Assembly: GCA_040384645.1 (NCBI GenBank)
Contig: JAZKIX010000041.1
Span: forward strand, 1 to 64,000
Length of the DNA: 64,000 bases
Source of the DNA: JAZKIX01 sp040384645
GTDB lineage: Bacteria; Pseudomonadota; Gammaproteobacteria; Burkholderiales; Burkholderiaceae_D
Reading direction: 5' to 3'
Positions 37,155-45,391 of the stretch are shown piece by piece (position 1 is the first letter of the stretch; each line of letters opens with the position of its first letter). The translations under genes were made by a program, and so were the position numbers. The notes under the pieces were generated by a model. The model did not search any database, had not been told where the DNA came from, and worked only from the letters and a program-made list of their open reading frames with translations.

Positions 37155-37743
37155 CAGCGAACGTGCTAGACAAGCGAGCGGTCGTTGGAAATTATTTGCT
37201 GTGATTGCGGTATGTGCAGCGCCAATGATCGCGTCCTATCTTACGTACTATGTGATTAAGCCGGAGGGTCGCACGAACTATGGCACCTTGCTCAGTCCTA
37301 AAGATTATCCGATTCCAGCGCTCGGATCGTCTGCGCTCGATGGGTCTGCGATAACGTTGAATGACTTCAAAGGCAAGTGGATCATGCTGCAAGTCGATGG
37401 TGCAGACTGCCGTGATACTTGCAAGGAAAAACTGTTTAACATGCGCCAACTAAGGCTGACGCAAGGCAAGGAAATGGGCAGGATTGAACGAGTCTGGTTA
37501 ATTACCGACAATCAGCCTTTGGAAACTATTGTGATGAGGGAATACGACGGAACCCGTATGCTGCGAGTCAGGCCGGACCTGCTCAAAGCTTGGCTGCCAA
37601 CGGAGCCGGGAACTATTGCAGCGGATCACCTTTATATCATTGATCCATTGGGCAATTTGATAATGCGTTATCCAAAAGCGGCAGATCCCAATAAAATTAA
37701 GAAAGACCTAAAAAAATTGCTGCGTGCATCGAGCATAGGCTGA
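37135..37743 (+). CDS. Membrane-anchored SCO-like thioredoxin-fold protein
   Basis: A 202-aa protein with one N-terminal helix (about residues 19-41) and a periplasmic thioredoxin-like domain. The redox/copper motif is CRDTCKEKL, a CxxxC as in SCO proteins, and the fold ends DHLYIIDPLGNLIMRYPK. It is shorter and more divergent than true SCO1. Such proteins are common between SURF1 and ctaA in betaproteobacterial oxidase clusters and probably serve CuA assembly (inference). Its start overlaps the SURF1 gene, so translation is coupled. Confidence 0.82.
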   Translation: MTKSNPDSERARQASGRWKLFAVIAVCAAPMIASYLTYYVIKPEGRTNYGTLLSPKDYPIPALGSSALDGSAITLNDFKGKWIMLQVDGADCRDTCKEKLFNMRQLRLTQGKEMGRIERVWLITDNQPLETIVMREYDGTRMLRVRPDLLKAWLPTEPGTIAADHLYIIDPLGNLIMRYPKAADPNKIKKDLKKLLRASSIG

Positions 37744-37747
37744 TCAT

Positions 37748-38881
37748 ATGTTGATGCAATTGGCTATTAACGGGCTGCTGCTCGCCTTGTTGCCGCTGGC
37801 GCTGGTCTGGACTTCCAGTGATAAAAAAAAATATCGCAAGCTGGTCTGGGTTACTTTGTTTTTGACCTTTGATTTGATCATGTTCGGCGCCTTTACTCGC
37901 TTGACCGATTCGGGTCTTGGTTGTCCGGATTGGCCAGGGTGTTACGGGCAGGCAAATCCATGGCAGGCGCAGTCGCATATTCAAGCTGCAGAGTTGGCTT
38001 TGCCTAGCGGGCCGGTTACGTTTGCAAAAGCATGGATCGAAATGATTCATCGCTATCTGGCAATGGCTGTTGGGGTGCTCTGCATTGTGCTGATGATTGC
38101 CGGCTTGCGTATCTGGCATAAAGCATCGAGTTCTTCCATTCGACCCTCACCCAGCCTGGCAATCGCAATATTTTTTTGCGTTTGCGTTCAAGGAGCGTTC
38201 GGTGCCTGGACCGTTACACTGAAGTTGCAACCGCTGATCGTGACGATCCATCTTTTGTTGGGCATGGTTTTGCTTGGACTACTTGCATGGTTGGCTACAC
38301 GCCAAGAGCAGCAGATCGTTGCTGTCGCAGCATTGCGTATACGCTGGTCAGCGGCAGCAGCACTGATTTTGCTTCTGATTCAAATTGGGCTTGGCGGTTG
38401 GGTTAGTACTAACTACGCGACGCTGGCATGCAATGATTATCCGTTATGTCATGGCAAGCTCGTGCCATCGATGGATTTGGCAAATGGCTTCAGCTTATGG
38501 CGCGATCTTGGTAAAACCGCTACGGGTGAATTTTTGCCGTTTCCAGCCTTGACCGCAATCCATTGGGTACACCGCAGTTTTGCCTATCTGGTAATTGCTT
38601 GTATCGCCTGGGTCGCTTGCAGGGCGCTCAAGATCGAGGGCTTGTACAAGACCGCGCGCGCTTTGCTGGTGTTAATCGGAGTACAGTTTCTTACGGGCGT
38701 CTCGACTATATTTTTTAACTGGCCGCTTGCTATCGCGGTCGCGCACAATGGCGGCGCTGCGTTACTCTTGCTAGTGCTCGTCATGTTAAACTACAAGGCT
38801 AACTTGCCCCGGCAGCGCCATATCATCATGCAAAAATCGCATGCAAAAATCGCCTTCCATTCCTCTTGCCAATCTGAATGA
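37748..38881 (+). CDS. ctaA: Haem A synthase, COX15/CtaA
   Basis: A 377-aa membrane enzyme that oxidises the methyl group of haem O to give haem A. It has eight helices and the family motifs FGAFTRLTDSGLGCPDWPGC (two Cys on the first loop), EMIHRYLAMAVG, and VTIHLLLGM with haem-ligand His, plus a second half with ALTAIHWVHRSFAYL. The C-terminal tail after residue 360 is basic and not conserved. It starts four bases after the SCO-like gene and overlaps ctaB by four bases (ATGA). Confidence 0.95.
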   Translation: MLMQLAINGLLLALLPLALVWTSSDKKKYRKLVWVTLFLTFDLIMFGAFTRLTDSGLGCPDWPGCYGQANPWQAQSHIQAAELALPSGPVTFAKAWIEMIHRYLAMAVGVLCIVLMIAGLRIWHKASSSSIRPSPSLAIAIFFCVCVQGAFGAWTVTLKLQPLIVTIHLLLGMVLLGLLAWLATRQEQQIVAVAALRIRWSAAAALILLLIQIGLGGWVSTNYATLACNDYPLCHGKLVPSMDLANGFSLWRDLGKTATGEFLPFPALTAIHWVHRSFAYLVIACIAWVACRALKIEGLYKTARALLVLIGVQFLTGVSTIFFNWPLAIAVAHNGGAALLLLVLVMLNYKANLPRQRHIIMQKSHAKIAFHSSCQSE

Positions 38882-39762
38882 CCACGTTGCCAACACTGCC
38901 AAACCGCATCGCGCAATATTGGGCGCTCACCAAGCCGCGTGTGACACAGCTTGCAGTATTTTGCGCTGTCATTGGCATGTTGTTAGCCACACCAGATTTA
39001 CCTGAATGGCGAATCGTTCTGGCGGCGACGGTCGGTATTTGGCTCTTGGCTGGTGCTGCATTTGCGGTTAACTGCTTGGTTGAGCGCGAGATCGACTCGC
39101 GCATGGCACGTACCGCGCGCCGTCCAATGGCACGAGGTGAAATCTCGGTAATGCAGACCCTGGTTTTCTCCAGCATGCTCGGTGCAGTTGGTATGACGGT
39201 ACTATATTTTTTTGTGAATCCGCTGACGATGTGGCTGACAGTTGCCACCTTTGTCGGTTATGCAGTGATTTACACCATGATTTTAAAGCCGGCGACACCG
39301 CAAAACATCGTCATCGGTGGCTTGTCCGGCGCCATGCCGCCAGCCTTGGGTTGGGCCGCTGTTGCGAACGACGTGCCGATGCAAGCGTGGCTTTTGGTAT
39401 TGATAATTTTTGTCTGGACACCGCCGCATTTTTGGGCTTTGGCCATGTATCGACGCGACGATTATGCTAAATCGGGTTTGCCCATGCTGCCGGTAACGCA
39501 TGGTGCGGAGTTTACCCAATTCCATATTTGGCTTTATACGATTGCGTTGACTGCAACTACGCTATTGCCATATGCAGTACAAATGAGTGGCTTGATTTAC
39601 TTATCGTGCGCCTTGATATTAGACGGTTTTTTCTTGTGGTACGCATGGCAAATTTATCGCCATTACACTGACTTGATGGCAAGAAAAACCTTTACGTTTT
39701 CGATCATTTATTTGTCGTTGCTGTTTGCGGCTCTGTTGATCGACCATTACTTTCGATTTTGA
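38878..39762 (+). CDS. ctaB: Protohaem IX farnesyltransferase (haem O synthase)
   Basis: A 294-aa UbiA-type prenyltransferase that adds farnesyl to haem B, the step before ctaA. Two Asp-rich/binding motifs are visible: NCLVEREIDSRMARTARRP and the second loop WTPPHFWALAMYRRDDYAKS, among nine helices. Full family length. It overlaps ctaA upstream and abuts the CuA lipoprotein gene downstream (start six bases after the stop), so all belong to one transcript. Confidence 0.96.
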   Translation: MTTLPTLPNRIAQYWALTKPRVTQLAVFCAVIGMLLATPDLPEWRIVLAATVGIWLLAGAAFAVNCLVEREIDSRMARTARRPMARGEISVMQTLVFSSMLGAVGMTVLYFFVNPLTMWLTVATFVGYAVIYTMILKPATPQNIVIGGLSGAMPPALGWAAVANDVPMQAWLLVLIIFVWTPPHFWALAMYRRDDYAKSGLPMLPVTHGAEFTQFHIWLYTIALTATTLLPYAVQMSGLIYLSCALILDGFFLWYAWQIYRHYTDLMARKTFTFSIIYLSLLFAALLIDHYFRF

Positions 39763-39767
39763 GCCGC

Positions 39768-40358
39768 ATGGCGATACGCTCCCTCTCTTTAATTGCACTC
39801 AGTTTGGTCTTGGCAAGCTGCAATCAAACGCTGCCGTCAATTTTGACTGTGATTGGAATGTCGTTGCCGGCCTCTAAAGCTGTGATCGAAATCGAAGACA
39901 ACTCTGATGCAGATATTACAATTGAGGCGACTGGTAAGCAGTGGCAGTGGGGCTATCAATATCTCAAGGGCGAGGGAGAAGGAATCGCTTTTCAGTCAGC
40001 GCCTGTCTTAAATGAGCAAAAGATTTCTGCGAGCGCTATACCAGGGCTATCGCGCAGCGATAATTATTTGATCGATGTCGATAATCCGGTGGTTGTTCCT
40101 TTCAAAAAGAAGATACGGCTTGTACTCACAGCCGATGACGTTATCCACGCGTGGTCGGTACCTGCTCTGGGTATGACGCAAGACGCTATCCCTGGGTTTT
40201 TGCGCGAAACTTCGTTTAGGACAGACACCATCGGTACCTATCGTGGTCAATGTGCCGAACTGTGTGGCAAGAACCACGCTTTCATGCCGATTGTAATTAA
40301 GGTTGTGAATGGGGAAGAGTACAAGCAGTGGGTTGATAGCAAGTTGAGAAAGAAGTGA
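39768..40358 (+). CDS. CuA-domain lipoprotein, truncated coxB paralogue
   Basis: A 196-aa protein with a lipoprotein signal (MAIRSLSLIALSLVLASC, Cys18 lipobox LASC), then residues 26-196 homologous to coxB from the middle of its second helix (VIGMSLPASK) through the CuA domain. It lacks the membrane hairpin and the cytochrome c domain. About 60% of residues match coxB over the first 50 aligned. All copper ligands persist: His127, Cys162, Glu164, Cys166, His170, Met173 (GQCAELCGKNHAFMP). Predicted to be a lipid-anchored periplasmic CuA protein, perhaps an electron carrier or copper donor (inference). It sits between ctaB and a SCO gene. A TTG nine bases upstream is an alternative start. Confidence 0.8.
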   Translation: MAIRSLSLIALSLVLASCNQTLPSILTVIGMSLPASKAVIEIEDNSDADITIEATGKQWQWGYQYLKGEGEGIAFQSAPVLNEQKISASAIPGLSRSDNYLIDVDNPVVVPFKKKIRLVLTADDVIHAWSVPALGMTQDAIPGFLRETSFRTDTIGTYRGQCAELCGKNHAFMPIVIKVVNGEEYKQWVDSKLRKK

Positions 40359-40468
40359 TAACTGCCGCAATCTGAAGAAACGTACCGTCTTTACGTTTTC
40401 AAATAGGTATCTATCTTGTTGTTTTTAGTGGCTTTTGCTTATCCAATAATTTTTGATTAGAGGTTGTA

Positions 40469-41059
40469 ATGAAGCGTTTCCTCGCTCTGATGTCGCTGCT
40501 TCTTGCCGGTTTTTACCTATCTGCTTGCGATCAAAAGCCGCAGGCCTTTCAAAATACGGATATCACCGGCATAAACTATACCCAGCAATTTACCTTGACG
40601 GATCACACTGGAAAAGTCCGTACTTTGACAGATTTTAAGGGCAAGGCCGTGGTACTTTTTTTTGGCTTTACTCAATGCCCCGATGTCTGCCCCAGCACGA
40701 TGGCTGAAATGGCCGGCGTAATGAAAACGCTGGGATCGCAGGCAGAGCAAGTGCAGGTGCTTTTTATTACGATAGATCCAGAGCGCGACACCAAGGAATT
40801 ATTATCCCAATACGTCCCAGCTTTCGATCCGCGTTTTATTGGATTGTTCGGTGACAAAGCTGCGACCGAAAACGCGGCAAAAGCGTTCGGCATCATTTAT
40901 CAAAAAGTGCTCGGGAAAACGCCGGGAAGTTACAGCATGGATCACAGCGCCGGCTCTTTTATAGTCGATCCACAAGGAAGGCTTCGATTGATGGTGCGCA
41001 ATGGAAAAACTGCCGATTCGATTGTGCATGACCTTAAAATTTTGTTGCATCCAGCTTGA
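40469..41059 (+). CDS. SCO1/SenC family copper chaperone lipoprotein
   Basis: A 196-aa protein with a lipoprotein signal (MKRFLALMSLLLAGFYLSAC) and a thioredoxin-fold domain. The copper/redox motif is FTQCPDVCPSTMAEM (CxxxC), with the conserved His in SMDHSAGSFIVDP. SCO proteins reduce and metallate the CuA site of subunit II. It is the last gene of the cox/cta cluster, 110 bp after the CuA lipoprotein that could be a second client, and is followed by a strong terminator. Confidence 0.94.
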   Translation: MKRFLALMSLLLAGFYLSACDQKPQAFQNTDITGINYTQQFTLTDHTGKVRTLTDFKGKAVVLFFGFTQCPDVCPSTMAEMAGVMKTLGSQAEQVQVLFITIDPERDTKELLSQYVPAFDPRFIGLFGDKAATENAAKAFGIIYQKVLGKTPGSYSMDHSAGSFIVDPQGRLRLMVRNGKTADSIVHDLKILLHPA

Positions 41060-41077
41060 ACGGCATACATTACTGAT

Positions 41078-41107
41078 AAAAAAAGCGCTCATTTGAGCGC
41101 TTTTTTT
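41078..41107. terminator. Bidirectional terminator between SCO and rpoH
   Basis: Stem AAAAAAGCGCTCA / TGAGCGCTTTTTT with a short loop and A/T-runs on both sides; it serves the convergent SCO and rpoH genes. Confidence 0.9.
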
Positions 41108-41122
41108 ATGCTTGTAATCGAC

Positions 41123-42022
41123 TCAAACGTATTCGGCCAAAGCACCTTTCATTTTCTTCAATGCGGCCGACTCGATCTGGCGAATGCGCTCAGCGGATAC
41201 TCCAAACTCTTCGGCCAAGGTATGTAAAGTCGCGCCAGAACCATCGTCATTCGCTAACCAGCGTGCTTCGACAATGCGCCGTGAGCGCGTATCGAGCTTG
41301 CCCAGAGCGGTTTCCAAGCCTTCGGAATGCAATCGATGTACTTGACGCGATTCGAGGATTTTGGTCGGCTCGTTCAAGTCAGTCGACAGATAAGCGATAG
41401 GCGCGAATTTGTCGTCTTCATCGTCGGTCGGCGCTTCTAAAGCGATATCGCGGCCAGTCAGGCGGGTTTCCATCTCGATGACTTCTTCACGCTTGACATT
41501 GAGTACCCGCGCCAGCGCATCGACTTGCGACGGCGTCATTGCATCCAGTCCTTGCTTATGGCTGCGCAAGTTAAAGAATAATTTGCGCTGTGCCTTGGTG
41601 GTTGCCACTTTGACCAAGCGCCAATTTTTCAAGATGTATTCATGCATTTCAGCCTTGATCCAATGCATGGCATACGACACCAGACGCACCCCTTGATCGG
41701 GATCGAAGCGTTTAACGGCTTTCATCAAACCGATATTGCCTTCTTGAATCAAGTCCGCGTGCGGCAAGCCGTAGCCCAGATAGCCGCGTGCGATGGAAAC
41801 GACCAGCCGCAAGTGCGACAACACCAATTCTTGCGCAGCCGCCAAGTCATTGCTTTCGCGCAGGCGGCGTGATAAGGACATTTCTTCTTCATGCGTCAGC
41901 ATTGGCAGGCGGTTCACCGCAGAAATGTAGGCATCGATATTGCCCAGATTTCCGGTAAAGCCAAGCCCCAGTGCATGGTTGCTGACGGGGACAACGGCTG
42001 TTGGGCTGGATGCTGAGTTCAT
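41123..42022 (-). CDS. rpoH: RNA polymerase heat-shock sigma factor RpoH (sigma-32)
   Basis: A 299-aa sigma factor. Region 1.2/2.1 has LPMLTHEEEMSLSRRLRE, region 2 has LVLSHLRLVVSIARGYLGYG and DLIQEGNIGLMKAVKRFDP, and the RpoH box is QRKLFFNLRSHK. Region 4.2 ends TLAEEFGVSAERIRQIESAA. It directs transcription of heat-shock genes. ATG 42022 has AAGGA six bases upstream; the frame stays open to 42094. A perfect CIRCE operator lies 90 bp upstream, so HrcA probably represses it. It follows ftsY-ftsE-ftsX on the same strand, a classical order. Confidence 0.96.
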   Translation of the reverse strand: MNSASSPTAVVPVSNHALGLGFTGNLGNIDAYISAVNRLPMLTHEEEMSLSRRLRESNDLAAAQELVLSHLRLVVSIARGYLGYGLPHADLIQEGNIGLMKAVKRFDPDQGVRLVSYAMHWIKAEMHEYILKNWRLVKVATTKAQRKLFFNLRSHKQGLDAMTPSQVDALARVLNVKREEVIEMETRLTGRDIALEAPTDDEDDKFAPIAYLSTDLNEPTKILESRQVHRLHSEGLETALGKLDTRSRRIVEARWLANDDGSGATLHTLAEEFGVSAERIRQIESAALKKMKGALAEYV

Positions 42023-42112
42023 ATTGGTTCCTTGCGTGCTAGTTTTTGTTGTCAAGACCGGGTAATACGATATGCCACTAAAAATCGCTATCAAAAATCA
42101 TTTTTCAATATA

Positions 42113-42139
42113 TTAGCACTCTCTTGAATCGAGTGCTAA
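42113..42139 (-). promoter_or_regulatory. CIRCE operator (HrcA site) upstream of rpoH
   Basis: TTAGCACTC (42113-42121), nine bases, GAGTGCTAA (42131-42139): a perfect match to the CIRCE consensus. It lies 90 bp before rpoH, the only gene start it can control. Confidence 0.93.
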
Positions 42140-42384
42140 TGAGCAAAATCAATTGGCGGGAGTGTTGAATATTATTCGCATGGAAAAAATTGATGCACTA
42201 AGCGGCACTGACTACACAGCTCAGTATCTGCCGCTAATAAAGTCGTATCAGTACGTCAACGCACACATAATCATTTGTATGTGTTGAGGAGCAGGTTGGA
42301 TCGCAAAGTAAGCAAAAAATCCCAAGCCGCATAGCGTTCATGGTGTGGAAATTGCATCTTGACTAGAAATTGAAGGGAAATAAG

Positions 42385-42459
42385 GGGGGTATATGACGAA
42401 ATTGCACTTGATCCGCACATAATATGGGCATCAAAAATATTACTGGGGTGTGTATATTT
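42385..42459 (-). repeat. 75-bp intergenic element, copy 7
   Basis: Minus-strand order is a hairpin AAATATAC / GTaATATTT with one bulge, TGCCCAT, ATGTGCGGA, CAATTTCG and CATATACCCCCC. It lies between ftsX and rpoH, 21 bp from the ftsX stop and on the far side of the CIRCE site. Confidence 0.82.
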
Positions 42460-42479
42460 TCCTGCCACGCGAACAAAAT

Positions 42480-43406
42480 TTACGCCATGCGGTTCAAATA
42501 ACGTTTCACCGACAACACGGCACCAAACCAGCCCAGCGCTGAACTCATCCCTAACAACAGCGCCAGAGTGGGTGCAGCAAGTGGTACCAGTTGAAAGCTG
42601 GAACCATACAGCCGCGCTAGTTCACCGATTGCACCATTGAGCGGCTGCAGCGCCAGCGCCACCCCCAGCAAGGCGAGCGCGCCGGCGCATAAGCCAAGCG
42701 TGGCGCCGGTGTAATAGAAAGGGCGATGGATGAACAGGTCGGTCGCGCCTATCAGGCGCGATACTTCGATTTCATCGAGTTGGGTCAGCACTTGCAAGCG
42801 GATCGTATTAAACGCCACCGCCACGACGACCACGCCAAGAGTCGATGCCAGCAAAACCAAGGCGATGCGCAAGATGCTCATCAAGGCCGCCAGTCGCTTG
42901 ACCCACGCTGAATCGAGCTGCACCAGCTCGACCCCGGGCAAACTGCGCAAGGCGGTCGCGATGCTATCGATCCGGCTAGCATCGGCTGCATCCCTGAAGC
43001 CATCAAGCTTGACCACGTAACCATCGGGCAGCGGATTGCCGCCAAGCGTGGTTAGGACGTCGGATAAGCCATTCTTTTCATTGAGTGACTCAAGCGCTTG
43101 CTCGCGTGGGACGAATACGACTTTGGCCAATTTTTTATCGTCTTGCAGCAGGTTGCGGATGGCAGGTGCCAGTTCCAGCGCTTTGTCGCGTGGCAGGTCG
43201 ATCGCCATGAACAGGCTGATTTCCGGTTCGACTGCCAGTTGGGCCGACATCGGGCGCAGATTTTCCAACACCGTCAAGCCGGCGAAGGGCAGTGCCAGTG
43301 CAATCGCCACCACCAGCACGTTGAACAGGAAACTGGCGGGCGATTTGCGAAAATGCCCGAATGCAGCACGCCAGGCGAACGCGTGTTGCCGGTACCAGCG
43401 CTTCAT
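42480..43406 (-). CDS. ftsX: Cell division ABC-type protein FtsX
   Basis: A 308-aa membrane protein with four helices and a large extracytoplasmic loop after TM1 (about residues 50-165). It has the FtsX opening WRAAFGHFRKSPASFLFN and the later NTIRLQVLTQLDEIEVSRLIGATDLFIHRP coupling region. With FtsE it controls cell-wall hydrolases at the division site. Its ATG overlaps the ftsE stop (43403-43406). Confidence 0.94.
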   Translation of the reverse strand: MKRWYRQHAFAWRAAFGHFRKSPASFLFNVLVVAIALALPFAGLTVLENLRPMSAQLAVEPEISLFMAIDLPRDKALELAPAIRNLLQDDKKLAKVVFVPREQALESLNEKNGLSDVLTTLGGNPLPDGYVVKLDGFRDAADASRIDSIATALRSLPGVELVQLDSAWVKRLAALMSILRIALVLLASTLGVVVVAVAFNTIRLQVLTQLDEIEVSRLIGATDLFIHRPFYYTGATLGLCAGALALLGVALALQPLNGAIGELARLYGSSFQLVPLAAPTLALLLGMSSALGWFGAVLSVKRYLNRMA

Positions 43407-44062
43407 GCCGCCTCCGCCATCAAATGACCGTGCTGCAAGTGAATCACGCGACTAGCATTGCTGAGGAAATAGTCGTCATGGGTCGAGATCAGGCAAGTCA
43501 CGCCGGCACTATTAAAGGCGGTGAGCGCATCCAACACTTGGCTGGCACTGGCGCGGTCGAGGTTGGCGGTCGGCTCATCGGCCAGGATGATTTGCGGCCG
43601 GTTGACGATGGCACGCGCAATCGAGGCGCGCTGCTGTTCGCCGCCGGATAAGGCCAGCGGACGGGCCTCGGCTTTATCGAGCAAGCCGACTTTGTCCAAG
43701 GCCGCTCTGGCGCGCTGATCAGCCTCCTGATAAGAAGCGCCGATCACGATCAACGGCAGCATCACATTGGCTAACACTGTGCGATCCAATAACAAGCGCT
43801 GCTGCTGAAAAATCAGTCCCAGATTACGCCGCAAAACCGGCACGCCGGCCGCATTGAGTTTGCCGATATCCTGGCCGTTGACGGTGATGGTGCCGCTGCT
43901 GGGGCGCTCAATGGCGGCGATCATTTTCAATAAAGTGGATTTGCCGGCGCCGGACGGGCCGGACAAGAAAATCAACTCGCCCTTGGCCACCGATAATGAA
44001 ATATCGGACAAGGCAATCGCATCTTTGCCATAACGTTTGGAGACATTGTGAAATTCAATCAT
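43403..44062 (-). CDS. ftsE: Cell division ATP-binding protein FtsE
   Basis: A 219-aa ABC ATPase: MIEFHNVSKRYGKDAIALSD, Walker A GPSGAGKSTL, signature LSGGEQQR, Walker B IILADEPTANLD and the switch His in STHDDYF. Its partner FtsX is encoded in the overlapping next gene, and FtsY is encoded 40 bp upstream. The six extra N-terminal codons in the open frame are not part of the family start; ATG 44062 fits. Confidence 0.95.
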   Translation of the reverse strand: MIEFHNVSKRYGKDAIALSDISLSVAKGELIFLSGPSGAGKSTLLKMIAAIERPSSGTITVNGQDIGKLNAAGVPVLRRNLGLIFQQQRLLLDRTVLANVMLPLIVIGASYQEADQRARAALDKVGLLDKAEARPLALSGGEQQRASIARAIVNRPQIILADEPTANLDRASASQVLDALTAFNSAGVTCLISTHDDYFLSNASRVIHLQHGHLMAEAA

Positions 44063-44102
44063 GGGCAAACCTGACTCCATGTCGCGTCATCAATTAGGCC
44101 GA

Positions 44103-45128
44103 TCAATCGAGCAAGGCATCAACAAATTCTTGCGCTACGAAAGGCTGCAGATCTTCAATTTTTTCGCCGACGCCAATGAAGTACACCGGTATCGGCCGGT
44201 TACGCGCAATCGCGGCCAGTACGCCGCCTTTGGCGCTGCCATCGAGCTTGGTGATGATTAAACCGGTCAGGCCCAGGGCATCGTCGAAGGATTTGACTTG
44301 CGCCAAGGCATTTTGCCCGGTATTGCCATCGATCACGAGCAAAACTTCATGCGGTGCGCTGTCCATCGCCTTGCCAATGACGCGCTTGATCTTCTTCAAC
44401 TCATCCATCAGGTGCAACTGGGTCGGCAGGCGGCCAGCGGTATCGACCATCACCACATTGACCGATTTGGCCGTGGCCGAATGCACAGCGTCGAAAGCGA
44501 CTGCCGCCGGATCACCCGATTCTTGCGAAATCACAGTGACGTTATTGCGTTCGCCCCACACCGTCAATTGTTCGCGCGCAGCGGCGCGGAAAGTGTCGCC
44601 CGCTGCCAGCAACACGCTCTGGCCATGCGCTTGCAAATGCTTGGCTAATTTGCCGATGGTGGTGGTTTTGCCGGCGCCATTGACGCCGGCGATCATGATC
44701 ACTTGCGGTTGATGGCGGCCTAGTTCGAGCGGTTTTTGCAGTGGAGTCAGCAAGCCCAACAAGAGTGTTTTCAAAGCTTTTTTGACTTGCTCGGCTTCGG
44801 TCAATTTTTCATCCTTGACCTTGCGCTTGAGGGCGTCGAGCAAGAATTGGGTGGCCTCGACCCCTGCATCGGCCATCAGCAGGGCGGCTTCCAACTCTTC
44901 ATACAAGTCGTCGCCGATCTTGGCGCCGACAAATAGCAGGCTAAGGTTGGACGACGTTTTCGACAGGCCGGCCTTGAGCCGAGCCAGCCAGGAGCGTTTG
45001 GCTTCGGGTGCAGCGCTGATGGCGGCTTCAGGCGCTGGAATGACAGAAGTAGCTGAAACAGGGGTGGTTGGTGTGGCAAGCGGTGCGCTTGGCTCGACGG
45101 CTGGTTTTTTCTTGAAGAAGCTGAACAT
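44103..45128 (-). CDS. ftsY: Signal recognition particle receptor FtsY
   Basis: A 341-aa GTPase that docks ribosome-SRP complexes at the membrane. It has a short Pro/Ala-rich acidic A domain (about residues 9-45), an N domain with RLKAGLSKTSSNL, and a G domain with GVNGAGKTTTIGKLAKHL, DTAGRLPTQ and TKLDGSAKGG. It starts MFSFFKKKPA at 45128. Its A domain is much shorter than in E. coli, as usual for betaproteobacteria. Divergent from rsmD. Confidence 0.96.
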   Translation of the reverse strand: MFSFFKKKPAVEPSAPLATPTTPVSATSVIPAPEAAISAAPEAKRSWLARLKAGLSKTSSNLSLLFVGAKIGDDLYEELEAALLMADAGVEATQFLLDALKRKVKDEKLTEAEQVKKALKTLLLGLLTPLQKPLELGRHQPQVIMIAGVNGAGKTTTIGKLAKHLQAHGQSVLLAAGDTFRAAAREQLTVWGERNNVTVISQESGDPAAVAFDAVHSATAKSVNVVMVDTAGRLPTQLHLMDELKKIKRVIGKAMDSAPHEVLLVIDGNTGQNALAQVKSFDDALGLTGLIITKLDGSAKGGVLAAIARNRPIPVYFIGVGEKIEDLQPFVAQEFVDALLD

Positions 45129-45300
45129 CGGTTCTAGGTGTCGGTAGTGAGGGCAGAACAAAAACGGGGCGCTACGGCGCGAGACGATACAATTGAGTGC
45201 ATTTTAACAGAGCCATTCTATTCAAAATCAGGCTCCAGCAGGCTTCATGCCAGGTGCGTCGCCAGCACACAATATTGCTCCGCGCAGCAATAATTAGGCT

Positions 45301-45375
45301 AAATATACTCGGGTATGTATTTTGAAAGGCGCTTGATATTTGTGCGGGATGCCTACTATTTTCACCTATACCCCC
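45301..45375 (+). repeat. 75-bp intergenic element, copy 8
   Basis: Hairpin AAATATAC / GTATTTT, AAAGGCGCTT, TGTGCGGG, CTATTTTC and CTATACCCCC. It ends only 16 bases before the rsmD start codon, so it must lie in the rsmD leader or promoter. Confidence 0.85.
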
Positions 45376-45391
45376 ATTAATACATTACACA

